Shown piece by piece: positions 29,002 to 38,886 of a stretch of DNA of 64,000 nucleotides; position 1 is the first letter of the stretch; every line of letters starts with the position of its first letter. Origin of the DNA: Bradyrhizobium sp. 190 (GTDB lineage Bacteria > Pseudomonadota > Alphaproteobacteria > Rhizobiales > Xanthobacteraceae); NCBI RefSeq assembly GCF_023073415.1, contig NZ_JADPJL010000062.1:62001-126000 (forward strand), written 5' to 3'. A model generated the notes under the pieces. It made no database searches. It saw nothing but the letters and a program-made list of their open reading frames with translations, and had not been told where the DNA came from. A program made the translations under genes and the position numbers.

Positions 29002-29760
29002 ATGACCTATTGCTGCGGAATTCTGGTTCGGGACGGTCTCGTCATGATTGCGGATACCCGCACCAATGCCGGGCTCGATAACGTCTCGACCTTCCGCAAG
29101 CTGCACGTCTTCTCAAAACCCGGCGAGCGCATCATGGCGATTGCCAGCGCCGGCAACCTGGCGATCAGCCAGTCAGTGCTGTCGACATTGACCGAGGGCA
29201 TCGAAGACCCCAACACCGGCGAGATCGAGACGCTGATGAACGCGCCGACCATGTTCCAGGCGGCGCAGCGCATCGGGCGGGCGATCCGCCTGGTCCATGC
29301 CACCGAAGGCCCGGCGCTGCGATCCGAAGACGTCAGCTTCGACGTCTCCTTCCTGTTCGGCGGACAGATCAAGGGCTCGCGGATGCGGCTGTTCATGGTC
29401 TACACCGCCGGCAATTTCATCGAATGCACCACCGACACGCCCTATTTGCAGATCGGCGAGCACAAATATGGCAAGCCGGTGCTGGACCGCGCGATGCATT
29501 ACGACGTCGAACTGTATGAGGCGCTGAAGACCGGGTTGATCTCGATGGATTCGACCATGCGCTCCAACCTCGGCGTCGGCCTGCCGATCGACGTGCTGGT
29601 AGTGCGGACAGATGCCTGCGAGGCCGATCTCAACCACCGCATCGAGGCGGGCGAGCCCTATTTCCACGATCTGCGTTCCCGCTGGTCGGCGGCACTGCGG
29701 GCGGCGCATCAGAATATTCCAAGACCACCCTACAAATCCGAAACAGAAACAAAAAACTGA
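29002..29760 (+). CDS. Anbu proteasome-like peptidase
   Basis: 252 residues of the Ntn-hydrolase fold. It begins MTYCCGILVRDGLVMIADTR; removal of Met exposes Thr as the N-terminal nucleophile, as in HslV and proteasome beta subunits. The Asp in ADTRTN and Lys in FRKLH are the expected active-site partners. Anbu (ancestral beta subunit) assembles into an open helical or ring-like particle in studied cases and its substrate is unknown. Start at 29002 is dictated by the catalytic Thr. The set of ATP-grasp, alpha-E and transglutaminase genes lies upstream. An SDR gene follows 13 bases later. Confidence 0.9.
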   Translation: MTYCCGILVRDGLVMIADTRTNAGLDNVSTFRKLHVFSKPGERIMAIASAGNLAISQSVLSTLTEGIEDPNTGEIETLMNAPTMFQAAQRIGRAIRLVHATEGPALRSEDVSFDVSFLFGGQIKGSRMRLFMVYTAGNFIECTTDTPYLQIGEHKYGKPVLDRAMHYDVELYEALKTGLISMDSTMRSNLGVGLPIDVLVVRTDACEADLNHRIEAGEPYFHDLRSRWSAALRAAHQNIPRPPYKSETETKN

Positions 29761-29773
29761 AGGCGAGGAAACA

Positions 29774-30538
29774 ATGGCCGACGCAACAAACAAGATCGCA
29801 ATCGTGACCGGTGCCGGCACCGGCGTCGGGCGCGCCGCTTCGCTCGCGCTGATGAATGCCGGCTTCACCGTGGTGCTGGCCGGGCGCCGCATGGAGATGC
29901 TGGAAGAAACCAAGAAGCTCGGCGACAATGTCGGCAAGAGCCTGTGCGTGTCCGCCGACATGACTGATCCCGGCTCGATCGCGGCGCTGTTCGCCAAGGT
30001 GAAGGATACCTATGGCCGGCTCGACGTTCTCTTCAACAACGCCGGCATGGGCGCGCCGCCGGTGAATTTCGAGGATCTCAGCCTCGAACAGTGGCAGGCG
30101 GTGGTGAACACCAACCTCACCGGTCCCTTCCTGTGCACGCAGCACGCCTTCCGCATCATGAAGGATCAGAACCCGCGCGGCGGCCGCATCATCAACAACG
30201 GCTCGATCTCGGCGCACGCGCCACGGCCGTTCTCGGCGGCCTACACGTCGACCAAGCACGCGATCACCGGTCTCACCAAAGCCTCCAATCTCGACGGCCG
30301 CATGTACGATATCGCGGTCGGCCAGGTCGACATCGGCAATGCCGCGACGCCAATGACCGACCGCATGGTCGCCGGCCCCGGTGTGATGCAGCCCGATGGC
30401 ACGATGAAACAGGAACCGCGCATGGACGCGAAGGCGGTCGGCGACGCCGTCGCCTACATGGCCGGCCTGCCGTTGGATGCCAACGTGCTGTTCATGACGG
30501 TGATGGCGAGCAAGATGCCGTTTGTCGGGCGGGGGTAG
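29774..30538 (+). CDS. SDR family oxidoreductase
   Basis: 254 residues of the classical short-chain dehydrogenase family. Cofactor motif VTGAGTGVGRA (TGxxxGxG) at residues 11-21, NNAG at about residue 92, catalytic Ser in NNGSISAH and the YTSTK motif (Tyr-x3-Lys). Reduces or oxidises a small alcohol/ketone with NAD(P)H; substrate unknown. Shine-Dalgarno AGGCGAGGAA precedes the ATG at 29774, 13 bases after Anbu, so it is probably co-transcribed with that gene. Confidence 0.9.
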   Translation: MADATNKIAIVTGAGTGVGRAASLALMNAGFTVVLAGRRMEMLEETKKLGDNVGKSLCVSADMTDPGSIAALFAKVKDTYGRLDVLFNNAGMGAPPVNFEDLSLEQWQAVVNTNLTGPFLCTQHAFRIMKDQNPRGGRIINNGSISAHAPRPFSAAYTSTKHAITGLTKASNLDGRMYDIAVGQVDIGNAATPMTDRMVAGPGVMQPDGTMKQEPRMDAKAVGDAVAYMAGLPLDANVLFMTVMASKMPFVGRG

Positions 30539-30551
30539 ACAAACCCACCGG

Positions 30552-30671
30552 CGTCGTCCCCGCGAACGCGGGGACCCATACTCCGCGGCGCGGATTGGGT
30601 TACGAGACGTCTACCGTTCGTGTTCACACGAGATATCACGCGGTATGGGTCCCTGCGTTCGCAGGGACGAC
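30552..30671. repeat. intergenic palindrome, CGTCGTCCCCGCGAACGCGG type
   Basis: CGTCGTCCCCGCGAACG-GGGACCCATA at the left pairs with TATGGGTCCCTGCGTTCGCA-GGGACGACA at the right. It lies between the convergent SDR and MFS genes. A shortened relative with ACCCGGGACCCATA is at 43086-43111. Confidence 0.8.
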
Positions 30672-30696
30672 ATGCTAAGACATCGTAGCGCAACCC

Positions 30697-31920
30697 CTAC
30701 TCCAGCCGCTCCACCTTCCGCAGCGCCGGGAACAGCTTCATCCACAGCAGCGCGATCGCGATCGTACCGACGCCGCCGAGTACGGCGGCCGGCACGACGC
30801 CGAACAGCGCCGCGGTGACGCCGCTTTCGAACTGACCGAGCTGGTTTGAGGCATTGATGAAGAGGAAATTGACCGCGCCGACCCGGCCGCGCATCTCGTC
30901 GGGCGTCGAAAGCTGCACCAGCGAAAAACGGATCACCACGCTGATCGTGTCCGCCGCGCCCAGTACCGCCAGCGCCAGCACCGACAGCCACATCCACTGC
31001 GAGAGAGCGAACACGACCGTCGCCGCGCCGAACACGATCACGGCCTGAAACATCCGTAATCCGATATGTCGGTTGATAACGTAGCGCGCCAGCACGATCG
31101 TCATCAGCAGCGCGCCGACCGCGGGCGCGGCACGCAGGATGCCGAGACCCAGCGGGCCGGTTTCAAGAATGTCGCGCGCATAGATCGGCAGCAACGCCGT
31201 GACGCCGCCGAGCAGCACGGCGAACATATCGAGCGAGATGGTGCCGAGGATCGCCGGGTTGCTGCGGATGAAGCGCACGCCGGCGAACACATCGTCGGCG
31301 ATCGCATCCGGTTTCGAAAGCTCCTGCTTCGTGATGTGGATGAAGCCGGTCAGAACCGCGCCCACCAGCCAGAAGGCGACGATGACGAAATAAGGCAGGC
31401 TTGGCGCGAACACATAAGCCAGCCCGCCGAGCGCAGGTCCCGTGATGGTCGCGACCTGGGCTGCGCCGGAGGAGATCGCAGTCGCGCGCTGCACCGAACC
31501 TTTGGGGGCGATCAGCGGCAGAAGCGCGGCCGTGGCCGGGCTCTCGAAGGCGCCGGCGATCCCGATCACGAACGTAGCGATGAATATCTGTACGTCGGTG
31601 AGCCAGCCGCCAAAGGTGGAGACCGCCAGGAACAGCGCGGTCGCCGCTTCCGCGAGCTGGCAGAGCTGCACCACGCGCTTGCGCTCGAACCGGTCGGCGG
31701 CATGGCCGGCCACGAAAACGAGCAGCGCTGTGGGCAGGAATTGCACCAGCCCGACCATGCCGAGCTGAAAAGCGCTGCCGGTGATGTCGTAGATCTGCCA
31801 GCCGATCGCAACGGCGGCGATCTGGCTGGCGAAGCGCGAAAGGCTTCGCGACAACAGGAAGAACAGGAACGGCCCGTGCCTGAGCAGGTCGCGGGCGCCC
31901 ACCGGCATCGTCGAGGACAT
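30697..31920 (-). CDS. MFS transporter (MFS_3 / EntS-like)
   Basis: 407 residues with 11-12 hydrophobic segments. FLLSRSLSRFASQIAAVAIG at the start and the loop GHAADRFERKR between helices 2 and 3 are typical of the enterobactin-exporter-like branch of the major facilitator superfamily. Likely an efflux protein; substrate unknown. It is divergent from the NupC gene across 111 bases and ends at a palindromic repeat. Confidence 0.88.
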   Translation of the reverse strand: MSSTMPVGARDLLRHGPFLFFLLSRSLSRFASQIAAVAIGWQIYDITGSAFQLGMVGLVQFLPTALLVFVAGHAADRFERKRVVQLCQLAEAATALFLAVSTFGGWLTDVQIFIATFVIGIAGAFESPATAALLPLIAPKGSVQRATAISSGAAQVATITGPALGGLAYVFAPSLPYFVIVAFWLVGAVLTGFIHITKQELSKPDAIADDVFAGVRFIRSNPAILGTISLDMFAVLLGGVTALLPIYARDILETGPLGLGILRAAPAVGALLMTIVLARYVINRHIGLRMFQAVIVFGAATVVFALSQWMWLSVLALAVLGAADTISVVIRFSLVQLSTPDEMRGRVGAVNFLFINASNQLGQFESGVTAALFGVVPAAVLGGVGTIAIALLWMKLFPALRKVERLE

Positions 31921-32031
31921 GGAGAGACGGGGTGGCTGAGCGGGATGCAGATGTCAACGTGCAGACCCGCAACACGGCATTGCGCGGCCGCGCGGCGCTG
32001 GCATAATCGCACCGGGGTTGGCGGGGGATTC

Positions 32032-33282
32032 ATGCTGCAACTGCAATCGGCGTTCGGCGTGCTGGCATTGCTGGCGATTGCGTGGGCGCTCAGTGATAAC
32101 CGCCGCGCGGTCTCGTTGCGGCAAATGGCAGTCGGGCTTGCGGTCACCGTCGTCACGGCGCTGGTGCTGCTCAAGCTGCCGCCGGTCGCGAAGGCGTTCG
32201 GCGCCATCAACGACGCCGTCAACACGATCTCGGCGGCGACGCGTGCCGGCACTTCCTTCGTGTTCGGATATCTCGGCGGCGGCGCCCTGCCCTTCGACCT
32301 CAAGGCGCCGGGCGCGGATTTCATCCTGGCATTTCAGGCGCTTCCGATCGTGCTCGTCATGAGCGTTCTGACGACGCTGCTGTTCTATTGGCGCATCCTG
32401 CCGCCGATCGTGCGCAGCATGGCGTGGCTGCTGGAGCGCACGCTTGGTGTCGGCGGCGCGGTGGGCCTGTCCACCGCGGCGAATATCTTCCTCGGCATGG
32501 TCGAGGCGCCGCTGTTCATCCGCCCTTATCTCGCGCAACTCACCCGCAGCGAATTGTTTCTGGTGATGACCGGCGGCATGGCCGGCATCGCCGGCACCGT
32601 GCTGGTGCTCTACGCCACCTTCCTCGCACCGCTGATTCCGGACGCGGCGGCGCATTTTGTCATTGCCTCCGTGCTGAGCGCGCCAGCGGCAATCCTGATC
32701 AGCCTGATCATGGTGCCGGAGACTTCGGACAAGCGCACGGGTGGATCATTGGAAGATCCCGACATGCACGCCTCCTCCACGATGGACGCCATCGCCAAGG
32801 GCACCACGGCCGGGCTCGAATTGCTGCTCAACATCATCGCGATGCTGCTGGTGCTGGTCGCGCTGGTTTACCTCGTCAATGCCGTCCTCGGGCTGTTGCC
32901 CGAGATCGGCGGCGCCAAAATTTCGCTGCAGCGCCTGCTTGGCTACCTGATGGCGCCGGTGTGCTGGCTGATGGGCCTGCCCTGGTCGCAGGCCGTCACG
33001 GCAGGCAGCCTGATGGGCACCAAGACCGTGCTCAACGAATTGATCGCCTATCTCGACCTGTCAAAACTCGGCACTGATACACTCGACCCGCGCTCGCGGC
33101 TGATCATGCTCTACGCGATGTGCGGCTTTGCCAATTTCGCCAGCCTCGGCATCATGATTGGCGGCCTCGGCACCATGGCCCCGGAGCGGCGCGAGGAGAT
33201 CAATGCGCTCGGATTGAAGTCGATCGTCTCGGGCACACTGACGACGTGTTTGATGGGGGCGATCGTGGGGGTGTTGACGTAA
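32032..33282 (+). CDS. concentrative nucleoside transporter (NupC/CNT family)
   Basis: 416 residues, multiple membrane segments. FVFGYLGGGALPF, FLGMVEAPLFIRPYL and TGGMAGIAGTVLVLYA are the conserved CNT blocks for nucleoside and cation binding; CGFANFASLGIMIGGL lies near the end. Imports nucleosides with H+ or Na+. The frame is open far upstream but only the part from the ATG at 32032 (after GGGGG) is transporter-like. Possibly feeds purine salvage with gpt at 22 kb, but there is no operon link. Confidence 0.92.
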   Translation: MLQLQSAFGVLALLAIAWALSDNRRAVSLRQMAVGLAVTVVTALVLLKLPPVAKAFGAINDAVNTISAATRAGTSFVFGYLGGGALPFDLKAPGADFILAFQALPIVLVMSVLTTLLFYWRILPPIVRSMAWLLERTLGVGGAVGLSTAANIFLGMVEAPLFIRPYLAQLTRSELFLVMTGGMAGIAGTVLVLYATFLAPLIPDAAAHFVIASVLSAPAAILISLIMVPETSDKRTGGSLEDPDMHASSTMDAIAKGTTAGLELLLNIIAMLLVLVALVYLVNAVLGLLPEIGGAKISLQRLLGYLMAPVCWLMGLPWSQAVTAGSLMGTKTVLNELIAYLDLSKLGTDTLDPRSRLIMLYAMCGFANFASLGIMIGGLGTMAPERREEINALGLKSIVSGTLTTCLMGAIVGVLT

Positions 33283-33294
33283 GGTCGTCAACTC

Positions 33295-33420
33295 GTAGCC
33301 CGGATGGAGCGAAGCGCAATCCGGGATCAGTTCGTTAGCTTGCGAGAGCGGCCCCGGCTTTCGCGGAGCCTGTCATCGGGCGCGCATTCGCGCGACCCGT
33401 TGGCTTCATCCGTGCTACAA
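33295..33420. repeat. GTAGCCCGGATGG-type intergenic repeat
   Basis: GTAGCCCGGATGGAGCGAAG at the left and CTTCATCCGTGCTAC at the right are imperfect complements. Lies between convergent NupC and cupin genes. Confidence 0.65.
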
Positions 33421-33422
33421 GA

Positions 33423-33971
33423 TCAGCTCGCCAACTCCACCGTTTTGAACTCCGCCGGCAAGATCACTTCCAGCAATTCGACGTCGTCGGAATAATCCAT
33501 GATCAGATGCTTGATGCGCGGCGGCTGCGTCCAGGCGCTGCCTTCCTTCATCAGCGTCTCGCCCTGGCCTTCCATGTAGGTCTTCACCCAGCCCTTGAGC
33601 ACGTAGACCATCTGGAATTCGACGTCGTGGTAATGCAGCTTTGAAACTTCCGCCGGATTGCAGGGCCCCTGCAGGCGGATCACATGCGCCTGCGCCAGGC
33701 CGTGGGTCGCCTCCGCAATGCCGAGGTCGCGGTAATGCGCGTAAGTGCGCAGACCGTCGGCCTTGAAATCTTCTTCGCGGTGATGGCTGATGGCGATGCG
33801 CTGCTTCGGTCGCGCCTTCTTGGCCGGCTTGGGCTTGGCCGCTGCAACGCCCCTCGCCTTGGATTTGACTGTCTTGCGGGCCGAAGACTTGGCTGCCGTC
33901 TTGTGGCCCGACCATTTTTTCTTCACGGCGGTCTGCGCCGCGGGACGTGATGCCGCCTTCTGCTTGGCCAT
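33423..33971 (-). CDS. cupin-domain protein with long Lys/Ala-rich N-terminal tail
   Basis: 182 residues. Residues 1-65 are low complexity and very basic (for example KKWSGHKTAAKSSARKTVKS), like the tails of alphaproteobacterial histone H1-like proteins. The cupin barrel follows, with KLHYHDVEFQMVYVLKGWVK holding the two His and Glu of motif 1 and SAWTQPPRIKHLIM motif 2. The tail may bind nucleic acid; the cupin part probably binds a metal. GGGAGGAATCC precedes the ATG at 33971. Function unknown. Confidence 0.8.
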   Translation of the reverse strand: MAKQKAASRPAAQTAVKKKWSGHKTAAKSSARKTVKSKARGVAAAKPKPAKKARPKQRIAISHHREEDFKADGLRTYAHYRDLGIAEATHGLAQAHVIRLQGPCNPAEVSKLHYHDVEFQMVYVLKGWVKTYMEGQGETLMKEGSAWTQPPRIKHLIMDYSDDVELLEVILPAEFKTVELAS

Positions 33972-34021
33972 GGATTCCTCCCTTTTTTGTTTGTCGCGGG
34001 AGGCTAACACGAATTCAATTT

Positions 34022-34117
34022 CGTAGGGTGGGCAAAGGCGCGCTTCGCGCCGTGCCCACCATCAAGCGCGAGATCGAAATTGGCAGGGTGGGCACGCTTC
34101 GCTCTGCCCACCCTACG
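34022..34117. repeat. bradyrhizobial palindromic repeat, CGTAGGGTGGGCAAAG family
   Basis: CGTAGGGTGGGCAAAGG and CTCTGCCCACCCTACG ends, with GTGCCCACC / GGTGGGCAC inside. Sits between the usg and cupin genes, which point the same way. Confidence 0.85.
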
Positions 34118-34132
34118 GCGCCAGCGTTGGCC

Positions 34133-34420
34133 TCAATGCAGCCTGAACACGCCATCCACCGCGCGCAGTTCGGCTGGCTTGATCAGCCTGGAATGCGCGA
34201 CGGTGACGGAGAACAGCGGGCCATCGAGCTTTTCCTGCCAGAAGGCGAGGAAGTCCTGGAGCGCCGGAAATTTCGGGCAGAGATCGTAGTTCTGCCAGAC
34301 ATAGGTCTGCAGCAATGAGGGGTGATCCGGCATCCGATACAGGATTTGCGCCGTCGTCAGCCCGTAACCCAGCACCTGCTTCCGGAAGTCTTCGGAAGCA
34401 ACTCCAACCCGCGAGACCAT
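34133..34420 (-). CDS. Usg family protein
   Basis: 95 residues. FRKQVLGYGLTTAQILYRMP and LLQTYVWQNYDLCPKFPAL are the conserved blocks of the Usg family, a short alphaproteobacterial protein of unknown function first noted next to tryptophan genes. Start at ATG 34420 because GGAGG precedes it; the frame is open upstream to 34531. It is divergent from groESL. Confidence 0.85.
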   Translation of the reverse strand: MVSRVGVASEDFRKQVLGYGLTTAQILYRMPDHPSLLQTYVWQNYDLCPKFPALQDFLAFWQEKLDGPLFSVTVAHSRLIKPAELRAVDGVFRLH

Positions 34421-34643
34421 GCCAAACCTCCATTGCTGGAAGCGCATTTCACGTGGTGGCCACACACCGAGCCACCCCGGCGGAGATGCGCTCACATGAG
34501 AGAAATGTGACGCACGATACCAACCCATCACAAGCCTAAATGTTTAATGAATTGTTGAAAATTCACGCGTTAGCAGCAGCTTACCGCACCTGCTAATACG
34601 GGGTCCGCGACCCCGTCCGCCGAATTAATCATGATTAACGAAA

Positions 34644-34670
34644 TTGGCAGGCGTCATATTTGAGTGCCAA
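34644..34670 (+). promoter_or_regulatory. CIRCE-like element, distal
   Basis: TTGGCAGGC, nine bases, GAGTGCCAA. The right arm matches 8 of 9 bases of the CIRCE consensus GAGTGCTAA and the left 6 of 9 of TTAGCACTC, with the exact nine-base spacer. It lies 87 bases upstream of the better copy and would be upstream of the putative start of transcription. Confidence 0.45.
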
Positions 34671-34687
34671 TTTTTCTGCTAGAAGCC

Positions 34688-34716
34688 CTTGTCCCCCGAA
34701 CAAGACTGGCCTAAAT
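34688..34716 (+). promoter_or_regulatory. candidate sigma-32 promoter of groESL
   Basis: CTTG at 34688-34691, 18-base spacer, CCTAAAT at 34710-34716. This resembles alphaproteobacterial RpoH promoters (CTTG, 17-18 bases, CYTATNT). The predicted start would be at about 34723, just ahead of the proximal CIRCE. Confidence 0.5.
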
Positions 34717-34730
34717 CAGCCGCAGCCGTG

Positions 34731-34757
34731 TTGGCACTCGCCTGCCCGGACTGCCAA
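34731..34757 (+). promoter_or_regulatory. CIRCE operator (HrcA site) of groESL
   Basis: TTGGCACTC, nine bases, GACTGCCAA, close to TTAGCACTC-N9-GAGTGCTAA. It lies between the candidate promoter and the groES ribosome site, the usual place for HrcA repression of chaperonin genes. Confidence 0.8.
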
Positions 34758-34801
34758 AATTTCCAATTCTGACAACATCTTCAGAAACTTAGGAGGACTG
34801 C

Positions 34802-35116
34802 ATGAAATTCCGTCCGCTTCACGACCGCGTCGTGGTCAAGCGCATCGACGCCGAAGAGAAGACTGCTGGCGGCATCATCATTCCGGACAGTGCCAAGGAA
34901 AAGCCCTCGCAGGGCGAAATCACCGCCGTGGGCCCGGGTGGCCGCGACGAAGCCGGCAAGCTGATCCCGATCGACCTCAAGGTCGGCGACCGCGTGCTGT
35001 TCGGCAAATGGTCGGGCACCGAGGTCAAGATCGACGGTGAAGATCTCCTGATCATGAAGGAGAGCGACATCATGGGCGTACTCGACGTCCCCGCCTCCAA
35101 GAAGAAGGCTGCCTAA
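34802..35116 (+). CDS. groES: co-chaperonin GroES
   Basis: 104 residues. MKFRPLHDRVVVKRIDAEEK and GGIIIPDSAKEKPSQGEI (mobile loop that contacts GroEL) identify GroES, which caps the GroEL ring. AGGAGG lies just before the ATG. It is followed by groEL after 89 bases and preceded by CIRCE sites. Alphaproteobacteria of this type have several groESL copies; this one carries the CIRCE control. Confidence 0.97.
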   Translation: MKFRPLHDRVVVKRIDAEEKTAGGIIIPDSAKEKPSQGEITAVGPGGRDEAGKLIPIDLKVGDRVLFGKWSGTEVKIDGEDLLIMKESDIMGVLDVPASKKKAA

Positions 35117-35205
35117 GCCACCGCCTGCAACGCTCACCCTGAGGAGCGCCCGCGAGGCGCCTCCCCGACAGGGTGAGATCCAGCATCAACTCAGGGATAC
35201 CAAAT

Positions 35206-36849
<1,644 letters not shown>

Positions 36850-36881
36850 TCCAGCCACTCAAGGCGTTACTCAAGGAATGC

Positions 36882-36911
36882 AAAACCCCGGCAGCGATGC
36901 CGGGGTTTTTG
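36882..36911 (+). terminator. rho-independent terminator of groESL
   Basis: AACCCCGGCA, loop GCGA, TGCCGGGGTT followed by TTT. Good stem with T-run 33 bases after the groEL stop. Confidence 0.9.
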
Positions 36912-37560
36912 TTTGAGCAGACGGTGCGGACGACCGCTACTGCGCAGTGAACGCCGACGCCCGTTGCGACGTCACGCTGAAAAATTCGCAACGTCACGCT
37001 GACGAAAAGGCTTCACGCTCGCGCAGGATATCCCTGTTATGCACACCACTCCGCAAATATACGATGGTGTATGTTGACAATTTCAAAAAAAATTTGCGCG
37101 AGAGTCGCAAACCGAACCGACAGTCCGGCTTTTCGTGGGGCAAAGTAACGTTGGGGCTGGTCAAGGCTCATCCAAAATCTGATCGGAACACGGAGCGCGA
37201 GCTCTCGTGACGCTGGCGAGCGTCGCGGGGAATGCTTTCGCCTGAGAAGGACAATCGTGCCGTGAGTGAAAGCGAAGTGAAAATCACGCTGAACGCGACA
37301 AGTGAGCCTATCAGGAAATACTTCACCAAGGTTTTTCATCGAGCCGGCGAACAAAGCTGCGCTCAACGTCCAAGGTTCGTTTGAGGAGGGATCCGGCCGG
37401 TAGGAATAAGCCCAGTAGCGAGCATGAGCCCCACTGCCCAATGCTCGATCAGACAAGGTGCGCGATGCCCCCCAAGTAACCCGCACCGACAAGGCGAACT
37501 CCAACCGGCCGGTGCTTTTCAGCAAGAGACAAATAAGAAAGCAATTTCCAGGGAGGCGAC
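36912..37560. other. 649-base region without a convincing gene
   Basis: Open frames exist on both strands (for example minus 37037-37525), but their composition is Arg/Ser/Pro-rich and not protein-like, and none has a good ribosome site. The right end holds AGGGAGGCGAC, the ribosome site of the zinc-ribbon gene. No repeat of the main families is seen. Confidence 0.4.
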
Positions 37561-37773
37561 ATGGGTATGGTCATGGTCAAGTGTCCGCAAACCGGGCACG
37601 CGATTCCCACCGGCATCAAGACTGATCGTGAGAGCTTTGCGCGAAGCGCGGTGTTTTTCTCGCGCACCCGTTGTCCGATTTGCCGCGCCGATCACGCCTG
37701 GTTCGCGCGGGAAGCCTGGGTCGACGAGCCGAGCATCCGGGTCCGGCACCGCAGCGAGGCCTCGCTAGCGTAG
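37561..37773 (+). CDS. small zinc-ribbon-like protein
   Basis: 70 residues. VKCPQTGHAIPTGI near the start and TRCPICRADHAWFAREAW later give one Cys, then a CPIC pair and His, enough for a small zinc site. AGGGAGGCGAC is well placed before the ATG. I do not know a named family. It opens a pair of small genes on the plus strand downstream of groESL and convergent with a Crp/Fnr regulator. Confidence 0.7.
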   Translation: MGMVMVKCPQTGHAIPTGIKTDRESFARSAVFFSRTRCPICRADHAWFAREAWVDEPSIRVRHRSEASLA

Positions 37774-37815
37774 GCGTCGACACGGATCAGGCTGTCATCG
37801 CGATGGGGGGACACC

Positions 37816-38037
37816 ATGGCGCGAATGCAAATATCGACTGAAACGTCCACCTGGTTGCTGCAGGCCAAGGACTTTCTTTACGAGGCACGACGGCTGAAGC
37901 CGGGTCCTGAGCGCAATGATCTGCGCCAGACGGCGAAGGTGCTGCGAGAGATTGCGAGGCTCGAGGCGGCATCCGAGCAAGCACCCGGCCGAAATTGGCG
38001 GCAGAGAAACGGATCGGGCGGAGAATCCGCTGTTTGA
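37816..38037 (+). CDS. small hypothetical protein
   Basis: 73 residues with a helical, charged middle (KDFLYEARRLKPGPERNDLR) and a short disordered tail. GGGGGGACACC precedes the ATG. It starts 42 bases after the zinc-ribbon gene and may share its message. No family is recognised; short length keeps confidence moderate. Confidence 0.55.
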   Translation: MARMQISTETSTWLLQAKDFLYEARRLKPGPERNDLRQTAKVLREIARLEAASEQAPGRNWRQRNGSGGESAV

Positions 38038-38106
38038 AGGTTTTTCCGGGAATGCCGCAGCGGCAAGTCGCGATGCGGAAGATCGAGCGGTTGCGCGGAA
38101 ACGCGC

Positions 38107-38886
38107 TCACATGGCACCGCCCGATTTGATTCCTGGAATGCGTCGGTCTTCGGGCGGAGCCGCCGCGCGAGATCGGGCCGATTTCGTCGCGAACATCTCC
38201 TCGACTTCGAGATGCATGACGTTGTGGCATTCGCACGCTGCCGCCGCGAGCCGCGCCGGGTCGATCTCGATCAGGCCTCGTCGATCGGACCTGATCGCTC
38301 CACCCGCGCGCAGCTTGCGCATCAGGAGCGTCACGGTCGTACGTCGCACACCGAGGATCTGCGAGAGCGCCTGCTGGGTGAGCGGGAGCACATCATGGTC
38401 GACGCGGTCGCGAAGCTGAAGCAACCAGCGAGCCATGCGCGCTTCGACCGGGTGAAGCGCGTTGCAGGCCGAACCGAGCTGAAGTTGCTTCAGCATCGCC
38501 TTGACGTGAATCTGGACCGCGTGCCGTATCGCTGGGCTCCGGGTGAAAGCGGTGTGAAATCGCGATGCGGGTATCCGGGCGGCGGTGCCGGCGGCACGAA
38601 CGACCGCGGTATTGTCTGCAGACGACGGCCCGAGCACCGAAAGAATACCTACCGCCCCTTCGCGCCCGACTGCGGCGATGGCAACCGTATGCCCGTCCGC
38701 CATGTCGATCATCAGCGAGATGGCGCCGCTATGAGGGAAGAAGACGTACTCGATCGCGTCACCCGCCCGCGAGATGACCGCGTCCTGATCAAGCGCAACC
38801 ATCTCAAGCTCGGGCCTCAGCAGGTCAAGGTCCGATGCCGGCAATGCTGCAAGAAGGCGATTACCCATTCCCGCAGGAGGCGTCAC
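38107..38886 (-). CDS. Crp/Fnr family transcriptional regulator
   Basis: 259 residues: N-terminal cyclic-nucleotide-binding-like beta barrel (FFPHSGAISLMIDMADGHTV, AAVGREGAVGI), dimer helix, and a C-terminal winged helix with PLTQQALSQILGVRRTTVTL as the recognition region. No N-terminal Cys cluster for an iron-sulfur centre is seen, so it is not Fnr itself. The open frame starts at GTG 38886; an ATG at 38868 (MGNRLLAAL) may be the true start. A disordered tail of about 25 residues follows the HTH. It may act on neighbouring stress genes; targets unknown. Confidence 0.85.
   Translation of the reverse strand: MTPPAGMGNRLLAALPASDLDLLRPELEMVALDQDAVISRAGDAIEYVFFPHSGAISLMIDMADGHTVAIAAVGREGAVGILSVLGPSSADNTAVVRAAGTAARIPASRFHTAFTRSPAIRHAVQIHVKAMLKQLQLGSACNALHPVEARMARWLLQLRDRVDHDVLPLTQQALSQILGVRRTTVTLLMRKLRAGGAIRSDRRGLIEIDPARLAAAACECHNVMHLEVEEMFATKSARSRAAAPPEDRRIPGIKSGGAM

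Noticed and set aside
31066..32031. Long 5' extension of the NupC frame over the MFS gene
   Set aside because: Its sequence is antisense to the MFS transporter and hydrophilic; transporter similarity starts at 32032 after a ribosome site.
37037..37525. 162-codon minus-strand open frame downstream of groEL
   Set aside because: No ribosome site, no domain, composition not like neighbouring genes.
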